DNA of 64,000 bases from Strix aluco (lineage: Eukaryota; Chordata; Aves; Strigiformes; Strigidae): assembly GCF_031877795.1 (NCBI RefSeq), contig NC_133942.1, positions 3,596,001 to 3,660,000 on the forward strand, read 5' to 3'. Below, in pieces: positions 11,215 through 23,600 of the stretch (position 1 is its first letter; each line of letters begins with the position of its first letter). The notes under the pieces were generated by a model that made no database searches, was not told where the DNA came from, and worked only from the letters and a program-made list of their open reading frames with translations. Both the position numbers and the translations under genes were made by a program.

Positions 11215-12607
11215 CAGGCCAGTCCTTCTGGCTTTATTGCACTCCAGAGCACCCCTTCGCCAAGGTGGCCACGTTATGTACATCATCATTTTACAATGAC
11301 CCAACAACAAAGCATGAGGACCCCAGAGCATGGTGCACTCCCAGCCCGGTCCCTTCCCTCCTCTGCCAGGCTGCACCGAGCCACCGTTCTGGGCACCAGC
11401 CTGCAGGGTGGCGCCGCTGGCACCTGGCCCTGTCCTCCACAGCCCCAGGGAGGGTGAAGCTCTGTGGCCAGCAGAAGTGGGCAGCACAGGGGCTCTCGGC
11501 AAGCCTTGCTGCCCACGGCCATGCTCTGCCGTCCTCCGCGCCCCGAAGCGAGCTGATGGGCACAAGGGAGGCTTGATGCTACAGAGGGTGCTGCACCTTC
11601 CAGCACAGAGGGCTCTGGAGCGGGTGCTGCGAGCTGCCACCGGAGCAGGGCCTGTGCCAAGCAGGAGATGGCAACCAAGCGTGAGCTGTGGGGCTGGGCA
11701 GGGCCTATGGGGTCTGTGTTGGGCAGGTAGGCGAGGGGGGTGCAAGTCCTGTGGGCTGGACACCCATGTGCTGAAGCAGCACCTGTCACGGAGGGGAGGT
11801 GTCCCCTGCACCCCGCTCCCGGGTGCCCCGTGTGAGGTAGAGCATCTTTGCTGTGGCGCCAGCCGGCACCTATAGCAGCACTGCTGCCCTCAGCGTCAGC
11901 CCGGCAAGGGCGTGGGAGGGACACCCTGGGGCACAGGGCGGGCCATGAGGGCAGGGGGGCAAAATGCCAGCGCCCTTCCAGGGGACTGGCCTGCACCCCA
12001 GAGCCCCACAGAATAGCAGCAGGACCCCTGCAGCTCGCCCCTAAACCCCTCTGCAGAAAAACCTTGTAAATCACAGTGTGCCAGGGCAAATGAGCCCACC
12101 TGGGCGCTGCTGGGTTCACATCCTTGGCACAGAGCTCTGGCAGGGCTTGGCACGGTCGCTTTACAGAGGACACAAAGAAGGACGTGAGGTGCTGGGAGCC
12201 AGGAGGGCAGCCCGGAATCCCAGTTTGCTCAGGGAAACCAAGCAGGGGGCACAGTGCCTGCAAAGCCTGAGGGAGCAGGTCTGACAGCCCCTGCCTTAAG
12301 GAAGGCAGACAGGAGAGTCGAGAGAGGAAAGCTGAGCCTGAACATGGAGGGGCACATGGCCCCACCGGCTCCACCACCAGCAGCAGCTCTTGTAGAGGTA
12401 TTGGCGAGGGGATCCACGCTGCCTGCGGCTCACAGCCCCCCGACCCAGCCGAGCCGCTCACACTAGCACACACTACACAAGGCAAGGGCTGCGGGCCAGG
12501 GTGGGAGCCAGAGGGAGGAGAGCGGGGCGGCAGCGGCCACTGCTGAGCTCTCCCCTCCCCAGCCTGGCCGCATGCTGCCTCCGGGAAGCTCAGGCTGGGG
12601 TCCTGGG
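11215..12607 (-). other. ALPK3: ALPK3 3' UTR
   Basis: About 1.4 kb, GC-rich, between the stop codon (12,608-12,610) and the poly(A) signal. The open frames here are low-complexity Pro/Gly/Arg/Cys sequence with no recognisable domain. No repeat or small RNA was recognised. Confidence 0.6.
11233..11238 (-). terminator. ALPK3: Polyadenylation signal of ALPK3
   Basis: TTTATT on the plus strand is AATAAA for the minus-strand gene. Cleavage would fall near 11,215, about 300 bp from the 3' end of the convergent SLC28 gene. Confidence 0.65.
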
Positions 12608-14674
12608 CTACTGAGGGCAGCCAGACCTGCTGCTCTCTCCTGATCCAGGTTTGGAGGCTGCCAGGGCCTCCCCTGTTTCTGCAGCTCTCCGGGAGCTCTT
12701 GGGGCTCACGGCAGCTTTGCGGGTACCCTGGGGACTTGCCAAGCCCTTCTTCTGCAGCTGGGGGCTGGACTGGGCAGATTTCCTACCCATGGAGGGGCTT
12801 CTGGAGCCCTTGGGCTTGGCTGGCTCCAGCGTCTTCAGGCCCAGGATGCTGCAGTAACGGTTACACTGGTGAGCAGCCACGAATTGCTCCAGCAGGGAGG
12901 GGAAGCAGCTTTCCTTCAGGCCCTGGTACCTGCCAACAGAGCCATCCTCAGTCCCTGCTTCACACCAGGAGACATCCCACTGGAGCAGGGAGCCGAGGAC
13001 AGAGCCCAGCCACCCTCACCACCACGGCCCCTCGCCACATGAGCGGTGGAGCTGGGGCCAGCCAGGGCCACCCTGCACCAGCAGCACAGGGCCACTCACC
13101 CTTTCAGGTTGGTAGCGATCCGCACGTTGGTCAGCTTCCAGCCCACTCCTGCAATGAAAGGGAAGACAACCAGGCTCTGCCCAGAGATGGATGGGCACCA
13201 GCACCAAGGGCAGGTCATTGCCCTGTGAGCTGGGCTCCACAGCATGTGGGGAAAGAGGTGGGAGGGCAAAGCTGGGGCTTCTCCTCCTCTTTTCACAGGC
13301 CAGAGTGGTGAGGAGTCACGGGAATCAGACAGGAGATCCCTTTACCTTCCATGTCAGTCACGAGGATGTTTCCATTTGTCCACTGGTAGACCCAATGCTG
13401 GAAGGTGCAGCATTTGAGCACGATCTCTGAGGTGCCTCGTGCCATCAAGCTGCCATCTCTCTCAGTGACACAGTACTGCTCACAGGGCCCGCCCAGGTCC
13501 TCCTCCATCGTGGCATAAGGGATGTTGTTGGCCGGTCGGTAAATCAGGTACACAGGAATTATCCTGCATGGGAGCGCGCAGACGGGGTCAGCACCAGCTG
13601 GTGAGCTCTCCCACCGCAGCACGTGGAGATTCACACCACGGTCTGCAACCCTGGCTTCTGCCTGCCCCCCCAGTATCCCTTCAGTTTGAGGGTGGGAGAA
13701 GAGCGTGGCTGCCCTTCGGGATGTCCTCAGCACCAATGGGGAACTCTCCCACCACCCCCAGGATGCTCTGCTGGGATGTCAACCCAACAGAGCTGCAGCA
13801 CCTTACTTACTCGGGCACCGCTCCAAAATCAGGGACGGCTCGGGCCTCAGCAGCAAAGATCTTGCAGTACTCACGGCTGGAGTTCTGGATTTTACATTCC
13901 TGGAGATGCAAACAGAACAGTCAGGGACTTGTCCCGTCTTGCGCCAACGCCTCCCTGGGACCCCCCGCCCGGCCAGGCATCCCCTGGGACCACTGCCAGT
14001 TGCTTCCCTATCCTGGTGGTTAAAGGACAGTGACAGGAAAGCTCCAAGCTGTTCCATGTTGCTCAGAGAGGAGAGCTGAAGCCAAGAATAACAAGGACAT
14101 TGCCAACCCACTGGAACATGGCTCGACCCCTCCAGAGCATTCAGAAAGTGGAAGGAAATGAAGAAAGTGGGCACAGGGCTGGGGCCCATGGCACAGACTG
14201 ACAGGGAAGGTGTGGGGGAGACAGGCGGAGGGTGTCCCACAAGGATGCCCACCTGGATGGTGATGTCGTAGTTCTTCTCGATGAGGCTGTTCTCATTCTT
14301 GGTCCCAAAGACAATGAAATTGTGCACTTTGATGACGCAGGTGCAGCCAGACTCAAAGATGGGCTCCAGGCCGTAGATGGCTCTGGCACGGCAGGCTTTA
14401 CGCAGGAAACCAGCACCCACTTCCACGTCCTCGCTCACCACACGCCCGAAGAGCTTATCCCCCCAGTAGCCTGCGTCAGCCAAACCCTTCGCGAACACCA
14501 TGGGCGTCATCTCAATCTCCTCTCCAACTGGTGGAGGGAAGAGTTTGTGAGGGGGGACAACAGGGGCACGTCCTGCCCCCACCACAGAGCTGCCTGCCCC
14601 CCGCACAGCAAGGGGCAGCAGTTGCATGTCACCCTTACCTTCGATCTCTTCCCGCAAGATAAATCCCGACAGCA
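12608..14674 (-). other. ALPK3: ALPK3 alpha-kinase domain exons
   Basis: Six exons (14674-14639, 14527-14253, 13899-13811, 13563-13346, 13148-13100, 12929-12608). Landmarks shared with human ALPK3 include [84 protein letters not shown] and [13 protein letters not shown]. The 36-nt exon 14674-14639 is a microexon that links Ig2 to the kinase domain. The C-terminal tail repeats S-P-Q and S-P-K-like motifs, as in human. The introns here are under 360 bp and hold nothing else. Confidence 0.95.
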
Positions 14675-17600
14675 CTAGAGGAGACAGAAAGCAAAGAGGT
14701 GTCAAGGTCCTGCCAGGATCCCACCCTGCCCCATGCACTTCCACACCAAGGGGCAGCAAAGGAGGATGGTGTGAATTGCTCCTAACTGAGCACATGGAGG
14801 CAGATGCACCTCACAGAGGTGGTGTTAGGGGCTGTGCGAGGCTCCCCCTCCACAGGCTGGTACCAAGCCCTCTCCGCAGTTCGCCACGCCACCCCTTGGC
14901 ACACCTGGGCAGCTGGGAGAGCTGCCAGGCTGCTGAGGGCTCCTCACCTTCTGGGCTGAGCAGGAAATCGGTGCAGTCGGTGCCATACTCGTTACTGATC
15001 ACGCACCGGTAGACCCCGCAGTCCTTCTGGGACGCCTGCACAAGAGCCAAAGCTGCCTGGCCCTCATCACCAGCACTGGAAGAAACCAGAAATGGCTTTA
15101 AAATGGACATTAGTAAAAAATGTTTCCCAGAAAGAGTGGTCAGAGAGTGGAATACGCTGCCCAGGGAGGGGGTGGAGTCCCCATCCCTGGGTGTGTTTAA
15201 GGGTCGTTTGGATGAGCTGTTGGGGGATGTGGGGTAGGGGAGAACTTTGTAGAGTCGGGCTGAGGGTTGGACTCGATGATCCCGAGGGGCTTTTCCAACC
15301 TGAAGGATTCTGTGACTCTATGAAACTGGAGCATGGCCTCAGCCCCACACAACGCGTGGGGGTACACAGGATCCCTGGGACAGGCACTGCAGGAGGGCAC
15401 CGTGCTGCCCTTGGAGGGCTGGAAGAGGGCTACAAAGGAAGCCACCCCAAGGGCATCCTAGTTGTGCCCCTGGCACCTCGTGGCACCAGGAGTCCTGCCC
15501 TGCAGTTTGTACTCACAGAAATGCTCAACTTCCAGGAAAGCCCTATAAAATCTGTCCGGGATTGGGCTACAGACTGATAAAGGTACTTGCCTCTGAGTGT
15601 GGCTGGGCCAGGGCTGTGCTTGAGCTAACAGACCTGCATCTGGACGGGATGGCTGGAAGCTGAACAGCCACATTTCCAGCTGTTCCCAAGTGAGGGCAGA
15701 CACCACTCCCCATCCTGCAGCCTGCCCCTCTCCAAGGGGCTGGCAAAGCACAAGCTCTGTATCAGTGGGCTGCCAGTCCTCTCCAGTCTGCAGCACCAAG
15801 CTTTGGGCTGGCAGTTCCTCTAGCCCCGGTGGCAACACACCCAGCAGACAGGTCTCCACAAGAACCAAAGGCCTGTTTCTGCCCCATATGGCCAGCACGA
15901 ACCAGCAAGCAGATGACAGGCTACAGATGGGAGAGGTGGGACTGTCATCCTGAGACCTGCTGGCTGAGCAGGCTCTGCCCTGGTCAGCTACAAGGCAATG
16001 GCCACTCCTGGCCCATCTGTCCCAGCTCAAATATCTGCTGTAGGAGATCGTTTCTGCCCCAGAAGCACCTCTTTCTGCCTGCATGTTATAAAAGGGGCCC
16101 AAGAGACGCTCAAAGGCATCAGGCAAATCCTATCCAATGTGGATGATGTTCCCACACAAGCTCCCTTGGGCTTGAGAACAAGTTGCTCTCCATAAGGCAC
16201 CCAAAGGAGCATCCAGGATACAAGAAGCCACCCAGCTGTCTGGACATGCCCTCCCTGTGCAAGGGCGGTACCAAGGGATAGAGAGGGCACAGCCAGAGCT
16301 GCTTTTTCCCTGTTGGTGCTTGCCAGTGGTGGCTGCACAGGAGCGCCTGCTCAGGTGCAGTGTGCCACACCCTCACATGTATCACTTGGGGTCCCAGTTT
16401 TGCAGCTCACACCCAGCTCTCAAACTCTGAGGTGGGCACAGCACCTTCCCTGCCCTCCCCAAGGTTTGGGTTCAGCCCCTGCCCTCCCCAGGGCTCTGCT
16501 ACTCAAAGCATCAGCCCTTAAGCCAGGCTCAGGATAGAGTGTCAGCAGGACAAATTTGGCAGCAATGGCCCATCTGGGTGATCCCTCCCTCCCTGGGCAC
16601 CAAGAAGATAAAGTTCACAACATGCAGTGAGCTTCCCATGCAGCCTTAACAGAAGAGGCACCTCCACCCCAGTAAACGCAAGGAGCTGGATTTAACACAC
16701 CAACCCCGGGCTATGCACAAGGACTGCAACAAAGTGGAGCTGGCCGGTTACCTCCTTTGGGCTTCTGCTACAGGGATCTCGTCCTTGTACCACATCAGCT
16801 TAGAATCGCTCAAAATATTGAAGAACTGGCACCAAAGTTTCAGGTTTCCTGATGCATCGGAAAATTGTTCTGCCCTGATCTTACGAATCACCTGTGGAGC
16901 TAAGGACAGGGTGAAAAGAGATCGAAGGTGAGACACGCAGTGCTGGCTGCAGCTCCAGGGACAGGCCAGCCTGCCCCAGTGCTGCTGCTCAGGACTTTGG
17001 TGTTGGGTATCTTGGGTATCTCAGCACAGCCTGGTGTAACATCACCTTCCCCGGGAAGGCCTCAGAGCTCCGCTTGGATAAATACAGGGGGATACAAGTG
17101 ACACTAATTCATCCAACAGTGCAGCACTGCAATACCTAGTGGGGCTCAGCCAGAGGCAACGCAGAAAAACTCTATGCAATGTTGGAGGAAACATTTATCT
17201 ACTGAAGTAGGGATTTATCAAGGTTACCCTTACTTTTGCAAGAGTGCTGATTTCTGTGAGGGTGTCACATGGCTCCCACAAGCACTTCAACACCAGGATT
17301 ATGACTTTTCTAATTCAGTGCCACGAGGGATCAAATCAGTATTGACCATGGAGGTTGAAGAGGAGCGTGCACCCCACTGATGTCCACTGGACCCCTAACC
17401 AGCACGAGGAACAGTGAGGACCAGGACACAGAGACCAAGAACAAAAGGATTGTGTGATTCCTTTGGCCAGGGAAGTCCAGGCTGTAGAGACAGCCAGTCT
17501 CAGTGCTGCTGCCTCTTGTGTTCTTCTGCCCTCCCTGCACTAGGGAAGTCTTGGGGCAGACTTTTGGCTTTCACATGGCCAAAGGGCGATGCTGAAAACC

Positions 17601-20600
17601 CTGCAAATGCAGAAAAATCACATGGTCCCAGCTAACTATCACCATCTCAGTTGGCCAGGCTTCCTTTATAGGCAACAAGGAAACATGCTTCATAGGGATT
17701 ACCTCTTCCCTTACCTTTAAATGGGTTATTTGCTTTCTTGGACTCCGCTGGCTGTACTTCTGCCTTAGCATCTTCAGGGACCTCGTGGTCACCACTACTG
17801 TCACCTGTGGGCTCCTCATACAGCTTTGGAACCTCCAACGTGGCCATCTTCCTTGTGAGGGTTGGCGAGCGCTGTTCTGTGGGAGGGGATGGGGCCAGGG
17901 CAGGGGACTGCAACAGGGCCGCGTTCTTCCTGGATTGCCGTGGCGAAACGGTAGGACTTCTCACATGCCCTGAGCTCTCTGAAGTTTCCTTCTCTTCCTC
18001 CCCCGCCTGCTTGGTTTTTGGCAGGTATATTTTGCGCCGGGCCCCAGAAGCAAGCTCCTCTGGCGTGGCACAAGGAAGCACTGCCAGAGGGTCACCAGGG
18101 CTCTCTTTCTCAGGGCTTGCTGGAGGCAAATCAGAAATATTATCAGGAGGCTGCCCTGCTCCTGCTGCTGGCAGCATGGTGCCCACCACGATGGAGGGCA
18201 CAGAGAGCTGGGGTGGCCCCTCCACCTCGGGAGCCACCCGGGTACGTCTCTTTGGTGGCACAGGCCTGCAAGCCAGCATCTCCTTGCTGGTAACGAATTC
18301 CTCATTAATCATGCCTGTGATCCGCCTAGATGTCCTGGGGGTCAGAGGCAAGTTCTCTGCTGTCTGGAAGAGCTGATTGTTTTGTACCTTTTCCAAAACT
18401 CTCCTTGAGGTGCGGGGGCTCAGGCCTGCAATGCCTATCTCTGGGACCATGACTTCCTCTGCATCAGGCTGCTCCTCATCCCTGGGGTCAGCGTCTTCTT
18501 TCGTGGCATCCTTACTGCTATCTGACATTTTTAAAAGCAGCAGCAGATAGTTCTTCAAGGAGGAAACTAGGTTTTTGTGCTGCATCTTTTCCTCCAAAGA
18601 CATCTCCTGAGGTCTCTCGGGGCTAGGCAGGACCAGAGGCACTTGTGCCTGAACCTCAGCACCTCCTTCAAAAGCACCTGAAGATGCTGCTGGTACCTGG
18701 TGTGGAGCTGTAGTTGTTTGCTCTCCTCCTTCCTTCCCCCCAGGTCCCACAGCTGCTGGTTTGGCACTCTCCTCCCCTAATGTACTAGCTGAAAACTTCT
18801 CTCGCTGGGCAGATCCATCTGCCAATTTGACTTCCATTTCTCTGCTCGCAGGAGGCAGCAGCTGGGCTCCAGACAGGGCCTCTCCCGCTGTGGCCTCCAT
18901 CTCTGGGGCACTGTGAGCTGCAGGCAGTGCCTCCCGAGCCACCGACATCCCTGCTGAAGGAGCGGGACACAGCTCTTCCTTGGCAAGTCGAACTGGAGCA
19001 GGAGCCAGCGTTTCAGTCTCCTCACGTCCCAAAGGTGCCCCTCCCAGCTCTCTGTGCACAGCCCCGGGAGACACTGCACTGCTCCCTCCTGCCTCTGCAC
19101 CGGGATGGCTCCCGCACAGCTCTGCTCCTGCCTCTTTGTTCTTCCCATCCTTGACTACTGTCTGACGTGTGGTCTGCTCAAGAGGAGTGCTTTCTGCAGG
19201 CTCTGAAGGACTCAATTTCTTTAGCAATGGCTTTTCCTCACCTTGGCTTTTGGCCTCTTGATTTAACAGTCCTTGCTGAGTCTCTCTGCCCTCAAGAGAA
19301 TGGGAATGTCCTTCTGCCTGCTTCCTAGAGGGAGGGTGCTCCTTGCTGGACTGCACATGCTCTGGAGAAGGTGCTGGTGGCTTTGGTGGCTCCTGAAGCC
19401 TCAGCCGAGGATTTGTCCTTTTCCCAGCCCCCCTGGTCTCCTGGCAGACAGGCATCTCTTTCCTGAGCTCCTCTAGCTTACTGGCTTGCTGACCAGTCTC
19501 TACAGTTGGACTGGACACTGGATGTTTTAGGTCACTAGCAGACTGTTCCACTGTTGCTGCCACCTAGTCAGAAAAACAAAACAGAAAATCAGCATAATTT
19601 TACTGCTTGGGTCTGCTCAGTGGTGCCCGTGGTCCAGCTGTACCATATGGCACTGCCCAGCATCTGCCTGAATCGTAAGTATTAACCTGGTATCACTGAT
19701 ACTCACTCATTCAGGGCCTCCTGGCTTCGTCATCATCTGACAGCAGTGAGTCCCACAGCCCCCTGTCATGCTGCACAAAACGTGGGGTTTTTTAATCAGC
19801 TCCAACTCTTCTGCCTTTCAATGCCTTGGTTGTGCACAAAGAGGCAGATCTGCCTCTCTACAACATTAAATGGCTTTTAATTAAGTCTTCTCCGACACAG
19901 CACCTTCCCAAGGAGGGAAACTTCCCCATTTTCACCAGCCGTTGCCGAGACCTCATATAATTTCCTTGCTCTTTTTTAAGACCCAGTGCTCCCCCTACAC
20001 TATATCTGCAATCTCCACTCTGAGATGGGGCGATCGGCATGTCACACATTATCTGGATGAGGCTGCCCAAATGATTTATAGGGAAACTCTACACCATGAC
20101 GTTATCTGCACTATTCAACCATCCTGTTTCTTTGACATTCGGGAAGCTCAAATGTTTCCGACTGCAGCTGCACACCAGCAGACGTTTCAACAAACTGCCC
20201 ACTGTGACGGCTGAGCTTTATCCCGAGGAGATCTGGTGAAATCCTCCAGCCAAGGGGCACTATCTATTTTTGTAGGATAAGGCTCAGGGGAGGCAGCGAT
20301 ACTGCTGATATACTCTGTGCTCAGCCTGCAACATCAGGACAGTCCTGAACAATGGGAACAGGGCATGCACACAACAGGTTCCCCTTCCATCCCAGAGGAT
20401 CTGCTGCTGAGGATTTTCTCCTGAGGTCTCCAACTTGAGCTTTAAGCCTCCAAAATGAGGTCCATGGGAAAGGAGGGCTGTGGCACTTAGCCCTTCCATT
20501 TTGTGCCACTTCAGCTTCATTTGAATGCTTGGAAAAACCAGGAAGGGTAATGCTGATCTCAGAGCAAGCTCTTCCCCAAGCAATTGTTATGACAATATGA

Positions 20601-23600
20601 ATACCAGAGGACTGGGGTAGGAGGAGCAGCCTTAGTGGGGCTATTCCTGCACACAGAATTCATGTCTGCTTCCTTGGTAGACTCCAAAGGATGCCAAAGG
20701 CCAGGCAGTTTGTCTCCACACACAGGGCATGAAGAAATAGGGCCCCAGTTCACAGGGTCGCACAGGCACCCCCAGATGCCACATGTCCCTGTTGCTGTCC
20801 CCCTAAAGTCATGTCCCTCTCCTGCTTCAATGGGCTGAATGTCACAACACAGCATCCCAGTGCTCAGGCTTAAAAGATTTTAAGAGACAGACAGGCTTCA
20901 TGCAGTGAAGCCTCCCCTGGGTTTTACCACAGTATTTGGTCCTCTGTGGCACAGAGAGATGGGGACGGACACAGCCCTGGTCCCTCTGCGCGGGGGCTGA
21001 GCAGCACAGTGCCCAGGGGGGCTGCAGGTGGACCTGGCTGGTGGTTCAGATGGATGCACAGAGGCAGCTCTGCGCAATGGTGCTGGTCAACAGGGACATC
21101 TCTTCGGCTGAAGAGAACTTGGGGCTCAGGGGGGATTTTCTTATCACTGGTGCACAAACTAAAGCTTATTCAGAAAAGGTTTCTGGGAGCTTTTCTGAAA
21201 AGCATCTGTCCTTACGTAATCATAACACACTCAAACTAGGGGCATATAAAAGAAATATAATAAAATCATCAGTTTCTAAGCTAGGCAAGAGCGATCATCA
21301 CACAAATCCAGTTTCTTCTCTGCTCTTGTGCCTGAGGATGTTCAGATCCTGGCTATGGTCTGGCATTTTGCAAAGCCCTTCTGCTACGGATAAATCCAGC
21401 TCAAAAGAGAAGCCCTGAGCATGAGGCCCAGCTGGATTCCAAGGCCAGGAAAACACTCATGCTACAACCCTGTCTCATTTAAGGGAAAGAGGTAAAAAGA
21501 CAAGCAACCCGTGTCCTGGGGAGTGAAAATATCCTCAAACACCTCCAGACTCAGCTTTAAAGGGCTTTAAAATAGCTTATTTGGTCACACAAAAGCCTCA
21601 GCACTTTCCCCAGCATCACCAACTAGCTGAAGCATTCAAATTCAAATAAAAAGCATTCCCTTTTGTCTACTCAAAGGCACACCAGCTGACAAGTTACAGG
21701 TTTCCCTCTGTGAGTGGGTTTTTGAAGAGGAAAATACCTTGATGCATGTCAAAGGCTCAGGGATGACAGCCCAAGCCTGACTGCTACACACCAACACTTT
21801 TCACCCTTCTTAAGAGCAAGGAGCATAAAAATGAGCAGAGAGGGAGAAAACAAATTGCTTTGCCATGGGCTTGCATGCACAGCAATAATTTTTGCAGCAA
21901 TATGTGATGCTGATGGGTCAGGTTAAAGATGGGTTCAGGGTGCTGCACTGTGGTGAGGCCAGGACCCAGATGCTCGTTTCACTGCATAACACAGCAGGTT
22001 TATTACCAGTAAACGGTGCTCCTACCTTTGGCTAAAGAAATCTAGAAGAGGAAGAAAGGATTTTTTTTTTTTCACTAGAGCAGCTGGCAGTCCCACTTTC
22101 CATATCATAGATGTTTCCACATTCTGAAGTATTTGCATTACCTACCAAGGGGGCCGTGCTGCACCCAGAGTGCCTCCTCAGACAGCCCTGGTCTGTACTG
22201 AGAGCATGCACCTACCACCGCTCAAACACCAAATCCTGATGGCACCTGCAAATTGGACTTGGAGAAGATTTTACCGCAGAAGGGTTATTAAAGAAAAATG
22301 CAAAAAAAAGAAAAAAAGACTGGTAGCTTCCAGTCTAATATTTTGATGGAAAATGCTTCAGGTTAAGTGACAAAAATAGAAGTTGACTAAAAGATGCAGT
22401 GAGCGTCAGGAGCAGGTGCTGTGCCCTGGCGCTGTGTCACCACCACAATGAGTCTTGTAACAGAGTTTTTCCAACAGGGAAGAGCCAAAAAATAGCCCAG
22501 ATCTACTGTATACATGTTGCACTGTAAACAAAATTCAATGCCCTGCCCGGCACAGCTCACGTGGCATACCTGGCATGCAGCACTCATTTGCATGGGGGGC
22601 TCACTAAACGCCGGCTGAAGCTCAGGTTCAGTTGCTAAACTGAACAGATGTCATCAGTCTCGCTGCCTGGTATACGCACAAGGTATCCACCCCCAACTAT
22701 AAATAGCCATTCAGTGCTCCCTGCTTAACTGATTTGGAAACATTTTGCATGAGGTCAGCCTACCGATTAAATAGGAGAGCTCACAGCACGCCCCAGGCCG
22801 CCCAGAGACCAGCTGCTTGGCCGGAGGGCCCTGACGTACATCTCTCCTCACCACCCCGTCTGACATTTATTCGGAGATGGGGTGGAAGCTCTGCTGTCTG
22901 GGCACACAAAGTCCAGAAAGCCCTTTTTTCTGGGTGCTTTTGCCGGTGGACATCTACGAAACCTCAGCAGCAGATCCCGGGGGGCAACACAACTGTGTGG
23001 CACAAATATTTTCTTGTTGCAACCCCCGCGTTGGCTGCTTTCTGTCCTAGTTACCTCTGGAGCGATGGCTTTGTTTCCCTCCAACTTCTGTGCTTGCTGC
23101 TGGCCTCTCTGTCCCTTGGACGGCACAGATCCTGCCTCCGACACCTCTGGGGACGACAGAGCATCCTCTGTCTGTCTGCCGACTGCCACGGGCTGCAGGG
23201 CAGCCTTGCTCGCAACCTCTTCCTTGGCTCCTGCCTCCTCCTTCCCTGCTGCCGGCTTCACTTCCTTATCAAAATACATCTCTTTCAAAGAGAAGCGCAT
23301 GTTACCATTAATTTTAGTGTCCTGATTCACAGCTTTCCCGGGCTGTTTGATTTTTGGACTGTTTTCCACTTCTTGATCATTTGCCACCCTCAAACGTGCG
23401 CTCCTGCGTAAAGGGACGGGAGGCGCAAACCTTGGATTTGGAGAGGGGTTAGGCCTGTCTTTTCCAGTTTCTTCTCGCTTGGAAACTTCCTGCTTTGCTG
23501 CTGGAGGAGCCTCCACCTTCTTTTTCTTTTTAGCTGCAGAGTCTTTTGCCATTGGCTTAGTCGCTAGGTCCTCCACTGTCTCATAGATGTACGCGAGAAA

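Larger units (their letters stand above)
14948..16899 (-). other. ALPK3: ALPK3 second Ig domain exons
   Basis: Exons 16899-16752 and 15075-14948. They read APQVIRKIR, then [10 protein letters not shown] (first Ig Cys), LMWYKDEIP, and [13 protein letters not shown] (second Ig Cys), the Ig fold just before the kinase domain. The acceptor is placed at 16,900 rather than 16,892 because only the former keeps the frame with the exon that ends at 17715. The acceptor at 15,076 lies next to a CR1 insertion (see findings). Confidence 0.93.

Noticed and set aside
11286-12485. 399-codon open frame on the ALPK3 strand within its 3' UTR
   Set aside because: Long, but Pro/Cys/Gly-rich with no domain or repeat pattern. 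High GC alone lowers stop-codon frequency, and it follows the natural ALPK3 stop.
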